From the NCBI RefSeq assembly GCF_024732245.1, contig NZ_CP093845.1:3408087-3472086 (forward strand): a DNA stretch of 64,000 nt. Direction: 5' to 3'. Position 1 is the stretch's first letter. Each line of letters begins with the position of its first letter. Positions 35,133 through 45,322 of the stretch are shown here, piece by piece. Under the pieces are notes generated by a model. It was not told where the DNA came from. It did not search any database and worked only from the letters and a program-made list of their open reading frames with translations. The DNA comes from Dietzia sp. B32. GTDB lineage: Bacteria > Actinomycetota > Actinomycetes > Mycobacteriales > Mycobacteriaceae. The position numbers and the translations under genes were made by a program.

Positions 35133-35609
35133 GTGACCGACACCGATCTCGTCGACTCCGGACGTGAACGAGCCTTCGTCGGGTACGGGACACACCGTCC
35201 CAAGCTGGACGACAAGGGGCGGCTGACGATCCCCGCCAGATTCAGGCCAGGTCTGGCAGACGGGGTGGTGGTGTGTGGGTGGTTCACCAACACACTGTCG
35301 GTCTTCCCTGAAGACGAGTTCGACGCGCTGGTCAGAAAGGTCCGGCCGACCGCCAACCTCAGCGAGAGGCACATGGCGTTCTTCCGGCTCCTGGTGAGCG
35401 GCGCGGAGGTCCAACAACTGGATTCGCAGGGACGGATCTCCATCCCGGCGAGTCAGCGGAACTACGCGGGTCTGGACAAGGACTGCGTCGTCAACGGCCT
35501 CGGGGAACGCCTCGAGGTCTGGGACGCCGAGGCGTGGGACCGCTACAGCGCGGAGAACCTACCCGTGTTCTCCGAGATGGAGGGCACCTCTCTCGGGATC
35601 GAGTTCTGA
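35133..35609 (+). CDS. mraZ: Transcriptional regulator MraZ
   Basis: A 158-residue AbrB/SpoVT-fold regulator that binds its own promoter. Two SpoVT repeats are visible, marked by PKLDDKGRLTIPARF (about 24-38) and QLDSQGRISIPASQR (about 97-111), each with the DNA-contacting DxKGR/DSQGR motif. The GTG at 35133 is chosen because AGGAGG ends six bases upstream; an in-frame ATG at 35106 lacks this. The start gives about 14 residues more than the usual MraZ N-terminus. It opens the dcw cluster. Confidence 0.95.
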   Translation: MTDTDLVDSGRERAFVGYGTHRPKLDDKGRLTIPARFRPGLADGVVVCGWFTNTLSVFPEDEFDALVRKVRPTANLSERHMAFFRLLVSGAEVQQLDSQGRISIPASQRNYAGLDKDCVVNGLGERLEVWDAEAWDRYSAENLPVFSEMEGTSLGIEF

Positions 35610-35652
35610 TCCGGGGAGAGACAGACGAGACGCAAGCGAGAGCACGACGGAC

Positions 35653-35735
35653 GGAGCCCCCCGGCCCCTGCCCGGCACCACCCTGACGTACTTCCCCAAC
35701 GCCAGGTGGGTACCGGACGGGGACCAGGGGGCTCC
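35653..35735 (+). ncRNA. Long hairpin between mraZ and rsmH, mraW RNA motif-like
   Basis: Outer arms GGAGCCCCC (35653-35661) and GGGGGCTCC (35727-35735) pair perfectly, and CCCC...CCGG / CCGG...GGGG blocks extend the stem inward. The apical region holds CTTCCCC (about 35693-35699). A conserved RNA with this loop and this position, directly upstream of mraW/rsmH, has been described in Actinobacteria as the mraW RNA motif. The match is by recall and hand folding. It may adjust expression of the operon downstream of mraZ. Confidence 0.65.
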
Positions 35736-35779
35736 ACCACAACCGGCGGGCCGACGACTTCCGAAGGCGAGGAGGCGAG

Positions 35780-36802
35780 ATGGCAGGAGAAGCCGATGCA
35801 GACCGCGACTCCACGCGCGCCGGGCACATCCCCGTCTTCCTCGAGCGCACCATCGAACTCTTCCGGCCCGTCGTCGAGGCCGCCGCGCAGGAGGGCCGGG
35901 CCCCGGTCATCGTGGACGGCACCCTCGGACTAGGTGGGCATTCCTCCCATCTGTTGGCCGAGTTCGGACAGCTGCGCATCCTGGGCGTCGACCGCGACCC
36001 CGAGGCTCTCGAGATGGCGACCCGTCGCCTCACCGCCTACCGGGACCGCTTCACGCCGGTGCACGCCCGCTTCGACGACTTCGACCGCGTCGTGGCCGCG
36101 CTGCCCAACGAGTCCCGGGACGGGGCGGGTCCCGCGATCGACGGGATCCTGCTCGACTTCGGTGTCTCCTCCATGCAGCTCGACGTCGCCGAACGCGGTT
36201 TCGCGTACTCCGTGGACTCCCCGCTGGACATGAGGATGGACCCCACCACGGGCCCGACCGCGGCCGACATCCTGGCCGAGTACCCGCGGGACGACCTCGC
36301 CCGCGTCCTCCGGGTGTACGGCGAAGAGCGTTTCGCCCGCCAGATCGCCGCCGCGATCGTCCGCCGCAGGGACACCGATCCCGTCGTCACCAGCTCCCAG
36401 CTCGTCGAACTGCTCTACGACACGATCCCGCAGGGGGCCCGCCGAACCGGGGGGCACCCGGGCAAACGCGTTTTCCAGGCACTGCGGATCGAGGTCAACG
36501 CCGAGCTGGAGGCCGTCGAGAACGCGGTACCCGGATACCTCGACCTGCTCCGCCTCGGCGGCAGGGCGGTCTTCATGTCCTACCACTCCCTCGAGGACAA
36601 GATCGTCAAGCGCGAACTGGCCACGCGGACCGCATCGCGAACGCCGGCGGGCCTGCCGGTGGAGCTCCCCGGCCACGGCCCCGAGTTCGAGGCGGTCACC
36701 AGGGGAGCGGAGAAGGCGTCACAGGAGGAGATCGACCACAACCCGCGCTCGGCCTCGGTGCGGGTGCGATGTGTCCGGCGTATCGACGGGAGAACCCCAT
36801 GA
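35780..36802 (+). CDS. rsmH: 16S rRNA m4C1402 methyltransferase
   Basis: A 340-residue SAM-dependent methyltransferase (MraW) that N4-methylates C1402 of 16S rRNA. The N-terminal HIPVFLERTIEL, the SAM loop VDGTLGLGGHS, LDFGVSSMQLD and the late SYHSLEDKIVKREL are diagnostic and intact. The ATG follows GAGGCGAG. Its TGA overlaps the ATG of the ftsL-like gene. It lies behind a long structured leader and is transcribed with the cell wall genes. Confidence 0.97.
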   Translation: MAGEADADRDSTRAGHIPVFLERTIELFRPVVEAAAQEGRAPVIVDGTLGLGGHSSHLLAEFGQLRILGVDRDPEALEMATRRLTAYRDRFTPVHARFDDFDRVVAALPNESRDGAGPAIDGILLDFGVSSMQLDVAERGFAYSVDSPLDMRMDPTTGPTAADILAEYPRDDLARVLRVYGEERFARQIAAAIVRRRDTDPVVTSSQLVELLYDTIPQGARRTGGHPGKRVFQALRIEVNAELEAVENAVPGYLDLLRLGGRAVFMSYHSLEDKIVKRELATRTASRTPAGLPVELPGHGPEFEAVTRGAEKASQEEIDHNPRSASVRVRCVRRIDGRTP

Positions 36803-37599
36803 CGAGCACGATCGACACGCCAGGCGCCGCCGGCGGGCTCGACACCCGCCCGGCGACGAGTCCGGGAGTCGACGCGCCCTCCCCTGCGGGACGGGCGGTC
36901 GGCCTCCGACGCAAACCGGTCACCCGCTCGGTGCGAGGTCGCCGGACCGTCGTCGTCCCGGCGGAACGCCTGAGTCCTGCCGAGCTCGCCGCGAGGGTTC
37001 CCTTCGTCGTCGTCCTGCTCCTCCTCATCGGTGCGGGGGTGGGTGGCACCCTGCTGCTGTCCGCCCAGACCACCCAGGACACCTACGACCTCAAGAACGC
37101 GCGCGATGCCAACGTGGAACTGGTGGAGCGGATGGAGGCACTTCAGGCATCCAACGAACGCGCCCGCTCGGCCGAGGTGTTGGCGCAGCGTGCGGAGAAG
37201 CTGGGCATGGTGGGCGTCGCCAGCGCGCCCATCCTGACCAGGGGATCGGACGGGGTCCTCGAGATCGTCGGCGAGCCCGAGGCCAAGCTCGGCGCGCCGA
37301 TCAAGCCCCTGCAGCCCGCTCCGGTAGCGTCCGGGCCGTCGAGGTCGTCCGACCGGGACGGGTTCGACGCCCCGCCCGCCCAGGCGCCCCAGGACCGCAC
37401 GCCCCGTGGGGTCGCTCCCGTTCCCTACCCGCCCCTCGCCGCCCCTCCGTCACCTGTCGCCCCTCCGGCCCCTGTGGCCGAGCCCGCCCCGCCGGCCGCG
37501 GACGTCCGGACGGAACCCGCGCCCGACCCCGTCCCGCCGCCGGCACCGCCCGGTGGGGACACCGCGACGCTCGCCCCGGTGCCCGGACAGCCCTTCTAG
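36799..37599 (+). CDS. ftsL: FtsL-like divisome protein with Pro-rich tail
   Basis: A 266-residue bitopic protein in the ftsL position. The cytoplasmic N-terminus is basic, one transmembrane helix spans about 75-92, and a coiled coil (about 98-145: NARDANVELVERMEALQ, ERARSAEVLAQRAEKLGMVGV) follows, the hallmark of FtsL/DivIC-type septum proteins. The C-terminal 100 residues are an unusually long Pro/Ala-rich extracytoplasmic tail. Sequence of this family diverges strongly, so the identification rests on topology and position between rsmH and pbpB. ATGA overlap with rsmH. Confidence 0.8.
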   Translation: MTSTIDTPGAAGGLDTRPATSPGVDAPSPAGRAVGLRRKPVTRSVRGRRTVVVPAERLSPAELAARVPFVVVLLLLIGAGVGGTLLLSAQTTQDTYDLKNARDANVELVERMEALQASNERARSAEVLAQRAEKLGMVGVASAPILTRGSDGVLEIVGEPEAKLGAPIKPLQPAPVASGPSRSSDRDGFDAPPAQAPQDRTPRGVAPVPYPPLAAPPSPVAPPAPVAEPAPPAADVRTEPAPDPVPPPAPPGGDTATLAPVPGQPF

Positions 37600-37629
37600 A
37601 CCCCCGAACCCCCGAAAGGCCCGCTGGAG

Positions 37630-39528
37630 ATGACCGAACGACGCAGCCCGGGAACGGGACCCCGGGTCCCCACGGGTGCCCCGCGCGGCTCCGCGCCGGG
37701 GGTCGGCCGGCCTCCGAACCGATTCGGTCGGGTCCTCACCGCCTCGGCGACCGAACGTCGGTTCACCTTCATGCGCTCGGCGTTCGCGCTGATCATGGTC
37801 ATCGCGCTGGTCAAGCTGTTCTGGGTGCAGACCATCGGGGGGACCGAGCTCGCGGCCCGAGCCGAGAGCCAACGGCAGGTCCACGAGGTCCTCCCCGCCA
37901 CCAGGGGGGCGATCGTCGACCTCAACGGCGACCCCATCGCCTTCACCCGCGAGGCCCGCGACCTGTCGATCCAACCGCTGGTCGAGCAGCGCAACGCCGA
38001 GGCCCGTCGGGAACTCGACAGCACCAAGCCGACCTGGGACGAGCTGGTCGAGGAGATCGCCGACGAGTTCGAGACCGTGATCGGTGACTCCGTCGACCGC
38101 GACGAGATCGAGGCCAAACTCTCCTCGGAGGGCGGCTTCACCTACCTCGTCCGCAACGTCGACGTCACCCTCGCCAACGCGATCACCCGCAAGTACCCCA
38201 TGATCGGTGCCGAGCGGGTCGACATCCGCGAGTACCCGGGCGGGGCGCTCGCCGCCAACGTGGTGGGTGCGACGACGAAGAGCGACCAGGGCAAGCTGAT
38301 CGGACTCCAGGGCATCGAGGCCCACTTCAACGACGAGCTCGACGGGGAGGACGGACGTCAGACGTTCGACCGCGCCCAGGACAACACCGTGATCCCGGGC
38401 ACCCTCCGCAACGTGACCGAGCCCCGCGACGGCGACACCATCCGGCTCACCCTCGACGCCGACCTCCAGTGGCACGTACAGAAGGCCATCCAGTCCGCCA
38501 AGGACACCTCCGGGGCCGAGACGGCGTCCGCCGTCGTGCTCGACGCGCGCACCGGCGAGGTCAGGGCGATGGCCAACGACAACACGTTCAACCCGGCCGT
38601 CGGCGTCGGCGCCGAGCTCGAGCGTGGGGCGGACCTGGGGAACCCGGCGATCACCTCACCGTTCGAACCGGGCTCGGTGCAGAAGATCATCACCGCCGCC
38701 GCCGCGATCGAGGCGGGGCTGACCGACCCGAACGAGATCCACTCCGTGGACGGCAGCATCCGGATGGAAGGCGTCACGGTCTCCGACGCGTGGCAGCACG
38801 GCCCCACGCCGTACACCACCACCGGGATCTTCGGGAAGTCCTCCAACGTCGGCACGCTCATGCTCGCCCAGCGGGTGGGTAAGGAGTCGTTCTCCGAGTA
38901 CCTGGAGAAGTTCGGGCTGGGCCAGCGCTCGGGCATCGAACTCGCCGGTGAATCCGAGGGGTTGGTGCCCGACCTGCAGAACTGGCAGGGCGGCACCTTC
39001 GCCAACCTCCCGATCGGTCAGGGTCTGTCGATGACCACCTTGCAGATGGCGGGCATCTACCAGACCATCGCGAACGACGGTGTCCGCGTGCCGCCGCGGA
39101 TCGTCGCCGAGCGGGTCGGCCCCGACGGCCAGAGCACCGAGCCCGACCGTCCCGAGGGCGAGCGGGTGATCAGCACCGAGACCGCCCGCACGGTGCGGGA
39201 CATGTTCCGGTCCGTCGTCCAGTCCGGGGGCACCGGCCCCCAGGCCGCGGTCGCCGGCTATCAGATCAGCGGCAAGACCGGCACCGCGCAGCAGATCGAT
39301 CCCGGGTGCTCCTGCTACTCCAACTCGCGCTACTGGATCACCTTCGCCGGCATCCTGCCGGCCGACGACCCGCGCTACGTGATCGCGATCATGCTCGACG
39401 CCCCGTCCCGCGGAACGCTCGGCGCATCCGCCGCCCCGCTCTTCCACGACATCGCCTCGTGGCTGGTCAACCGGGACAACATCCCGCCGTCCGCTCCCGC
39501 GCCGGAACTGGTCCTGCAGGCGCAGTGA
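37630..39528 (+). CDS. pbpB: Septal peptidoglycan transpeptidase PbpB (FtsI)
   Basis: A 632-residue class B penicillin-binding protein, the septal transpeptidase paired with FtsW. A disordered basic N-terminus, one transmembrane helix near 54-72, a dimerisation domain and the transpeptidase domain follow. The catalytic motifs are intact: SVQK with Ser349, SSN (404-406) and KTGT (Lys549). Two Cys residues in GCSCYSN near 560 could form a disulfide, a feature seen in some actinobacterial homologues. AAAGG lies upstream of the ATG. It forms part of the rsmH-to-murC run. Confidence 0.96.
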   Translation: MTERRSPGTGPRVPTGAPRGSAPGVGRPPNRFGRVLTASATERRFTFMRSAFALIMVIALVKLFWVQTIGGTELAARAESQRQVHEVLPATRGAIVDLNGDPIAFTREARDLSIQPLVEQRNAEARRELDSTKPTWDELVEEIADEFETVIGDSVDRDEIEAKLSSEGGFTYLVRNVDVTLANAITRKYPMIGAERVDIREYPGGALAANVVGATTKSDQGKLIGLQGIEAHFNDELDGEDGRQTFDRAQDNTVIPGTLRNVTEPRDGDTIRLTLDADLQWHVQKAIQSAKDTSGAETASAVVLDARTGEVRAMANDNTFNPAVGVGAELERGADLGNPAITSPFEPGSVQKIITAAAAIEAGLTDPNEIHSVDGSIRMEGVTVSDAWQHGPTPYTTTGIFGKSSNVGTLMLAQRVGKESFSEYLEKFGLGQRSGIELAGESEGLVPDLQNWQGGTFANLPIGQGLSMTTLQMAGIYQTIANDGVRVPPRIVAERVGPDGQSTEPDRPEGERVISTETARTVRDMFRSVVQSGGTGPQAAVAGYQISGKTGTAQQIDPGCSCYSNSRYWITFAGILPADDPRYVIAIMLDAPSRGTLGASAAPLFHDIASWLVNRDNIPPSAPAPELVLQAQ

Positions 39529-39603
39529 CCGACGCCCGGCAGGGTAGCGTGTAGCGGGTTCACGGGAGGGTAGCGAGCGAGGAAGGCGGGGCGAGGACAG
39601 GCG

Positions 39604-41163
39604 ATGACGACAGCGCGACAGCTGGCAGATGCGGTGCGGGCCACCCTTCTCGGCGATCGGACCGGGGGCGGCGAGGAGCTCACCGGCGCGACGATCCGGG
39701 CCCAGGACTGCGGCCCCGGGATCCTCTTCGCGGCACTTCCCGGCACCCGGGTCCACGGGGCCGCGTTCGGCGCGACCGCGGTGGAGGCCGGCGCCGGGGC
39801 GGTGCTCACCGATCCCGAGGGGCTCGAGTTGATGGCCGCCGTAGCCGACCGGCTCCCCGTGCTCGTGCACCCCGACCCCCGGTCCGTTCTCGGAGAGGTG
39901 TCCGCCGCGGTCACCGGGGACCCCTCCGCCGCGCTCGACGTCGTGGGGATCACCGGCACGTCCGGCAAGACCACGACCTCCTACCTCGTCGAGGCCGCCC
40001 TCAAGGGGTGCGGCCACGTGGCCGGCCTCATCGGCACCACCGGTAGTCGCGTCGACGGTCGGGCCCTGCCCAGCCGCCTCACCACCCCCGAGGCCCCCGA
40101 GTTCCAGGCCCTCCTGGCCAGGATGCGGGCCGAGGGGGCCCGCGCGGTGGCGGCCGAGGTCTCCAGCCACGCGCTGCGGCTCGGGCGGGTCGACGGCACC
40201 CGCTTCGTCGTCGGTGCCTTCCTCAACCTGTCCCAGGACCACCTGGACTTTCATCCGAGCATGGACGACTACTTCCGCGCGAAGTGCCGGCTGTTCGACG
40301 CCGGGGCGGACCCGGGGTCGGCGGTGCGACCGGCGGAACGCGCCGTGGTCGTGGTCGACGACGAATGGGGCCGCCGACTGGTCGGGATGCGCCCGGACGC
40401 GGTCACCGTCTCCGCCGAGGCCGGGACCGACGCCGACTGGACGGCGGGGGAGTCCACGACCACCGAACGCGGTACCCAGACGTTCACCGTGCACGGTCCC
40501 CGCGGGCTGACCGTCGACGTGGAACTGCCAACGCTCGGCCGGTTCAACGTCGCCAACTCCCTCGTGGCGCTGGCTGTCGTCGACGCGCTCGGCGGGGACG
40601 TTCCGTCCGCTGCCGCGGGCCTGTCGGACGTCCGGGTCCCCGGGAGGCTCGAGCCCGTCGTGCGGGGGCAGGACTTCAGGGTCCTCGTCGACTACGCGCA
40701 CAAGCCCGGGGCCGTCGCGGCGGTGCTCCGGTCCGTCCGTGCGCAGACCGACGGACGCGTCGCCGTCGTCCTCGGCGCCGGTGGCGACCGCGACCCCGGC
40801 AAGCGGCCGCTCATGGGCGCCGCCGCCGCCGAGGTGGCGGACCTGGTCGTGGTGACCGACGACAACCCGCGCAGCGAGGACCCGGCGGCGATCCGGGCTG
40901 CGGTCCTCGCGGGCGCCGAGGAGGCCGCCCGCGAGGGCACCAGGATCGAGGAGGTGGGCGACCGCGGCGCCGCGATCGCCACCGCGATCGACTGGGCCCG
41001 GACCGGGGATGTGGTGGTGATCGCCGGCAAGGGCCACGAGACCGGTCAGGAGAGGAACGGGACGGTGTTCCCGTTCGACGATCGCACCCGAGCCGCGGAA
41101 GAACTCGTCAGACGACTCGGATACGCCGCCCCCACGGGCGAGACGGAGGACAGCGCACCATGA
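39604..41163 (+). CDS. murE: UDP-MurNAc-tripeptide ligase MurE
   Basis: A 519-residue Mur ligase that adds meso-diaminopimelate to UDP-MurNAc-L-Ala-D-Glu. The ATP loop GITGTSGKTTT is near residue 117 and TTPEAPEF and the DNPRSEDP motif are present; DNPR marks the meso-DAP-specific type, matching the mycolata cell wall. The ATG follows AGGACAGGCG. It ends in an ATGA overlap with murF. The 75-bp gap before it carries two GGGTAGCG words, one of which (TAGCGT at 39545) could be a -10. Confidence 0.97.
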   Translation: MTTARQLADAVRATLLGDRTGGGEELTGATIRAQDCGPGILFAALPGTRVHGAAFGATAVEAGAGAVLTDPEGLELMAAVADRLPVLVHPDPRSVLGEVSAAVTGDPSAALDVVGITGTSGKTTTSYLVEAALKGCGHVAGLIGTTGSRVDGRALPSRLTTPEAPEFQALLARMRAEGARAVAAEVSSHALRLGRVDGTRFVVGAFLNLSQDHLDFHPSMDDYFRAKCRLFDAGADPGSAVRPAERAVVVVDDEWGRRLVGMRPDAVTVSAEAGTDADWTAGESTTTERGTQTFTVHGPRGLTVDVELPTLGRFNVANSLVALAVVDALGGDVPSAAAGLSDVRVPGRLEPVVRGQDFRVLVDYAHKPGAVAAVLRSVRAQTDGRVAVVLGAGGDRDPGKRPLMGAAAAEVADLVVVTDDNPRSEDPAAIRAAVLAGAEEAAREGTRIEEVGDRGAAIATAIDWARTGDVVVIAGKGHETGQERNGTVFPFDDRTRAAEELVRRLGYAAPTGETEDSAP

Positions 41164-42662
41164 TCGACCTCACCCTCGGCGAGATCGCCGGGATCGTCGG
41201 CGGTCGCCTGGTCGGTGGTGACCCCGCCTCGCCCGTCACCGGATCGGTGGAGTTCGACTCCCGCCGGACAGAGCCGGGAGGCTTGTTCCTGGCCCTGCCC
41301 GGAGAACGCGTCGACGGTCACGACTTCGTCGCCCGCGCCCTCGACGCCGGGGCAGCCGCGGCGCTCGTCGCCCACGAGGTGGACGGGGTGGACGGCCCCC
41401 AGATCGTCGTTCCCCCGGTCGACTGGAAGCAGACCAATGCGATGGCGCTGGCCGCCGACACCGACGGCTCCGGCGCGTCGGTGCTCGCCGCGCTCGGCGC
41501 CCTGGCCCGCGCGAGCGTCGACCGGCTCGTCGCCGACCACGGTCTCGTCGTCGTGGGGGTGACCGGGTCGTCCGGCAAGACCAGCACCAAGGATCTCATC
41601 GGCGCCGTGTTGTCCGCGGCCGGCACGGTCGTTGCGCCGCCCGGGTCGTTCAACAACGAGATCGGGCACCCCTGGACCGCGTTGCGGGCCGACGAGGACA
41701 CCGATTTCCTCGTCCTGGAGCTCAGCGCCCGGGCACCCGGCAACATCCGTGAGCTCGCGGCGCTCGCGCCACCGCGCATCGGCGTCGTGCTGAACGTCGG
41801 GACCGCCCATCTCGGCGAGTTCGGTTCGCGTGAGGTGATCGCCGCCACCAAGGGCGAGCTCGTCGAGGCGCTGCCCGACGCCGCCCACGGCGGGGTCGCC
41901 GTCCTCAACGCGGACGACGAGCGGGTCTCGGCCATGGCCGCGCGCACCACCGCCGAGGTGGTCTCCGTCGGAGTGGGGGGATCCGCGGACGTCCGCGCGG
42001 AACAGGTCCGGCTCGACGACGAGGTACGCGCCTCCTTCCGGCTGGTCACCCCGCGGGGTGAGGCCGAGGTGGCGCTCCGTGTGCACGGGGAACACCAGGT
42101 GGGCAACGCACTGTCGGCGGCCGCGGTGGGGCTCGCGTGCGGGATGGGGGTCGAGCAGGTGGCCGCGGCGCTGGGCACGGCCGAGGCGGCCTCCGTCCGC
42201 CGGATGGACGTGCGGACGACCGCCGACGGCGTCACCGTCATAAACGACTCGTACAACGCCAACCCCGATTCGATGCGGGCGGCGCTCAAGTCTCTCGCCG
42301 TGATGGCCCGCTCCGGCGGTGGCCACCGTCGGACCTGGGCGGTGCTGGGGGAGATGGCCGAACTCGGCGAGGACTCGGTCACCGAACACGACCTGCTCGG
42401 TCGCTTCCTGGTCCGGTTGGACGTGTCCCAGCTGGTGGTCGTGGGCCTGGGCCGTCCCCAGCGCGCGATGTTCCAGGGCGCGATCCAGGAGGGTTCATGG
42501 GGTTCCGAGGCGGAGCACGTGGCCACCGCAGAGGAGGCCGTGGCGATCCTGGACGAGCGCGTCGAGCCGGGCGACATCGTCCTGGTCAAGGCCTCGGCCG
42601 CCGTCGGTTTGTGGAGCGTCGCGGAGCACCTGCTCGCGGCGCGTGGTGAGGAGAACCAGTAA
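41160..42662 (+). CDS. murF: UDP-MurNAc-pentapeptide synthetase MurF
   Basis: A 500-residue Mur ligase that adds D-Ala-D-Ala to the UDP-MurNAc tripeptide. [24 protein letters not shown] marks the N-terminal domain, [14 protein letters not shown] is the ATP loop near residue 139, and [12 protein letters not shown] is the C-terminal domain signature. The frame is open far into murE upstream, but the ATG at 41160 in the ATGA overlap is the true start. The murF TAA shares its last base with the mraY ATG. Confidence 0.96.
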   Translation: MIDLTLGEIAGIVGGRLVGGDPASPVTGSVEFDSRRTEPGGLFLALPGERVDGHDFVARALDAGAAAALVAHEVDGVDGPQIVVPPVDWKQTNAMALAADTDGSGASVLAALGALARASVDRLVADHGLVVVGVTGSSGKTSTKDLIGAVLSAAGTVVAPPGSFNNEIGHPWTALRADEDTDFLVLELSARAPGNIRELAALAPPRIGVVLNVGTAHLGEFGSREVIAATKGELVEALPDAAHGGVAVLNADDERVSAMAARTTAEVVSVGVGGSADVRAEQVRLDDEVRASFRLVTPRGEAEVALRVHGEHQVGNALSAAAVGLACGMGVEQVAAALGTAEAASVRRMDVRTTADGVTVINDSYNANPDSMRAALKSLAVMARSGGGHRRTWAVLGEMAELGEDSVTEHDLLGRFLVRLDVSQLVVVGLGRPQRAMFQGAIQEGSWGSEAEHVATAEEAVAILDERVEPGDIVLVKASAAVGLWSVAEHLLAARGEENQ

Positions 42663-43756
42663 TGACCCAGATCATGATCGCAGGCATCGTCGCCTTCGTC
42701 GTGAGCATCTTCCTCACACCGCTGCTCATCATCTACTTCCGCCGTCGCGGTTACGGCCAGGAGATCCGGCTCGAGGGGCCGCAGTCCCACATGAGCAAGC
42801 GGGGCACGCCCAACATGGGCGGCCTGGCGATCCTCGCCGCCGTCTGGCTCGGGTACATCGTCGCCGGGATCGTCGGTCAGATCACCGTCGGCGGGGGCGG
42901 GTTCACCGCCTCGGTGCTGCTCGTGCTCGGCCTCGCCACGGCGCTCGCGGTGGTCGGGATGATCGATGACGGCCTCAAGGTCTTCAAACGCCACAACAAG
43001 GGTCTGGGCATCCTGTCCAAGACCGCGGGCCAGGTGCTCGCCGCCCTCGCGTTCGGCATCCTCGTGCTGCAGTTCCGCAACGTCGACGGGCTCACCCCGG
43101 CCAGCACGTCGTTGAGCTACGTGCGGGACTTCGTCGCGGTGACCTTCCCCGTCGTCGTCTTCCTGATCTTCATCGTCTTCCTCGTCTACGGCTGGTCCAA
43201 CGCGGTCAACTTCACGGACGGGCTCGACGGCCTGGCCGCCGGGTCCATGGCGATGGTCATGGGCACCTACGTGGTGTTCACGTTCTGGCAGTTCCGATAC
43301 TCCTGCTTCTCCACCGCGGAGGGCGTCGACCTGTCGGGCTGCTACCAGGTGCGCGACCCGCTCGACATCGCGGTGCTGTGTTCGGCCGCGCTCGGCGCGT
43401 GCCTGGGCTTCCTGTGGTGGAACGCCGCCCCGGCCAAGATCTTCATGGGCGACACCGGGTCGATGTTCCTCGGCGGCATCGTCGCGGGCGTGTCCGTGGT
43501 CTCGCGCACCGAGCTGCTCATGGTGGTGGTGGGCGCGGTGTTCGTCATCGAGTTCGTCTCCGTCCTCATCCAGGTGGCCGCGTTCCGCACCACCGGTCGC
43601 AGGCCGTTCCGCATGACCCCCATCCACCACCACTTCGAGAACGGCGGCTGGGCCGAGACCACCGTGACCATCCGTTTCTGGCTGCTCGTCGCGATCTCCT
43701 GCGGTCTGGCGATCGCCCTGTTCTACGCCGACTGGCTCGCGAGCTCGACGGGATGA
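42662..43756 (+). CDS. mraY: Phospho-MurNAc-pentapeptide translocase MraY
   Basis: A 364-residue integral membrane enzyme with ten helices that makes lipid I on undecaprenyl phosphate. The conserved [21 protein letters not shown] and the HHHFE loop ([12 protein letters not shown]) are all present, including the metal-binding aspartates. GAGGAG lies before the ATG, and the gene overlaps murF by one base and murD by four. It is the target of nucleoside antibiotics. Confidence 0.97.
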   Translation: MTQIMIAGIVAFVVSIFLTPLLIIYFRRRGYGQEIRLEGPQSHMSKRGTPNMGGLAILAAVWLGYIVAGIVGQITVGGGGFTASVLLVLGLATALAVVGMIDDGLKVFKRHNKGLGILSKTAGQVLAALAFGILVLQFRNVDGLTPASTSLSYVRDFVAVTFPVVVFLIFIVFLVYGWSNAVNFTDGLDGLAAGSMAMVMGTYVVFTFWQFRYSCFSTAEGVDLSGCYQVRDPLDIAVLCSAALGACLGFLWWNAAPAKIFMGDTGSMFLGGIVAGVSVVSRTELLMVVVGAVFVIEFVSVLIQVAAFRTTGRRPFRMTPIHHHFENGGWAETTVTIRFWLLVAISCGLAIALFYADWLASSTG

Positions 43757-45318
43757 CCGAGATGACCGACACGACCCATTCCACGCGACCGACCGACACC
43801 GCAGCCGGGTCCGGGCCCGACGTGCGCGAGCTGTCCGGCGCGCGGGTGCTGGTCCTGGGCGCGGGCGTGTCCGGCCCGGGCGCGGTACGCATCCTCGACG
43901 CGCTGGGCGCAGACCCCGTCGTGGCGGATTCCCGGCCCGAGGCCATCGCCCGGCTGCGCGAGGCGCTGCCGGACGGCGTCGGGTGTGCGGGCGTGGACCT
44001 CGACCGCGCCGCCGAGCTCCTCGACTCCTCCGGCGGCCCCGGTCGCGTCGACCTCGTGATCACCAGCCCCGGCTGGCGGCCGGACTCACCGTTGCTGCGG
44101 GCTGCCGCCGACGCCGGGGTACCGGTGTGGGGGGATGTCGAGCTGGCCTGGCGGGCCGACGTCGCCGAGCTGTTCGGGCCGCGGCGGACCTGGCTCGCGG
44201 TGACCGGTACCAACGGCAAGACCACCACCACCTCGATGCTCGAGGCGATCTGCCTGGAGGCGGGGATGGCCGCACGGGCCTGCGGCAACATCGGGCTGCC
44301 CGTCACCGACGTGCTCCTGGCCGAACCCCGAGTCGACGTGCTGGCGGCCGAGTTGTCCAGCTTCCAGCTGCACTGGGCGCCGAGCTGCCGCCCGGACGTC
44401 GGGGTGGTGCTCAACGTCGCCGAGGACCACCTCGACTGGCACGGATCCATGGACGCCTACGCCGCCGCCAAGGCCCGGGTCCTCACCGGTCGGGTGGCCG
44501 TGGCCGGCGCCGACGACGAGATCGCCGCGCGGCTTCTCGCCGACGCTCCCGCCGCGACGCGCATCGGGGTGCGCCTCGGCGCGCCCGGTGCCGGGGAGTG
44601 CGGCGTGGTCGACGGTGTCCTCACCGCGCGGATCGGCGCGGAGGGCAGCGATCCGGATGGAGGCGGTCCGGATGGCAGCGGTCCTGAAGGCAGCGACGAC
44701 GAGGTGGCGCTGCTGCCCGCCGCGGACGTCCGCCCGGCCGGGCCCGCGGGCGTCCTCGACGCCCTCGCCGCCTCGGCCGTCGCCCTCTCCGTGGGCGCGC
44801 GACCCGAGCACGTCGCCGCGGCCCTGCGCTCGTTCAAGGTGGGCGCGCATCGGGCGGAGCCGGTCGACACCGTCGACGGGGTCACCTACATCGACGACTC
44901 CAAGGCCACCAACCCGCACGCCGCCCGGACCTCGCTGCTCGCGGGCGGGAAGATGGTGTGGATCGCGGGCGGCCTGCTCAAGGGCGCCGACGTCGAGCCA
45001 CTGGTCGCCGAGGTCGCCGACGTCCTGCGCGGGGTGGTCCTCATCGGACGCGACCGCGGGCGGATTGCCGAGGCATTGGCCCGACACGCGCCGGCGGTGC
45101 CCGTGGTCGAGCTGGCCTCGGGAGACGATGACGATGCCGCGGGTCCCGACGAGCCGCAGCAGACGATGGACCGGGCGGTCGCCGAGGCCGCACGGATGGC
45201 CACCGGTGGCGACACGGTGTTGCTCGCCCCCGCGGCCGCGTCGATGGACATGTTCACCGACTACGGCCACCGCGGGCGGAGCTTCGTCCTCGCCGTGGGC
45301 CGCGTGGCCGGGAGGTAG
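43753..45318 (+). CDS. murD: UDP-MurNAc-L-alanine:D-glutamate ligase MurD
   Basis: A 521-residue Mur ligase. An N-terminal Rossmann domain ([13 protein letters not shown] near 31) is followed by the ATP loop [11 protein letters not shown] near 152, the carbamylated-lysine region and the C-terminal [16 protein letters not shown] motif. It is longer than E. coli MurD (about 440) because of a polar N-terminal extension and a Gly/Asp/Ser insert at about 300-316, produced by a 15-bp repeat. ATGA overlap with mraY; a second ATG three codons later is an alternative start. Confidence 0.95.
   Translation: MTEMTDTTHSTRPTDTAAGSGPDVRELSGARVLVLGAGVSGPGAVRILDALGADPVVADSRPEAIARLREALPDGVGCAGVDLDRAAELLDSSGGPGRVDLVITSPGWRPDSPLLRAAADAGVPVWGDVELAWRADVAELFGPRRTWLAVTGTNGKTTTTSMLEAICLEAGMAARACGNIGLPVTDVLLAEPRVDVLAAELSSFQLHWAPSCRPDVGVVLNVAEDHLDWHGSMDAYAAAKARVLTGRVAVAGADDEIAARLLADAPAATRIGVRLGAPGAGECGVVDGVLTARIGAEGSDPDGGGPDGSGPEGSDDEVALLPAADVRPAGPAGVLDALAASAVALSVGARPEHVAAALRSFKVGAHRAEPVDTVDGVTYIDDSKATNPHAARTSLLAGGKMVWIAGGLLKGADVEPLVAEVADVLRGVVLIGRDRGRIAEALARHAPAVPVVELASGDDDDAAGPDEPQQTMDRAVAEAARMATGGDTVLLAPAAASMDMFTDYGHRGRSFVLAVGRVAGR
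44650..44694. repeat. 15-bp tandem repeat inside murD
   Basis: Three in-frame units start at 44650, 44665 and 44680 and encode [10 protein letters not shown] and GPEGS. They form a surface-type insert in the central domain of MurD. Confidence 0.85.
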
Positions 45319-45322
45319 GGCG

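Noticed and set aside
38656-41037. 793-codon open frame on the minus strand across pbpB and murE
   Set aside because: It spans two well-supported genes and their gap and has no recognisable domain. It is an antisense shadow.
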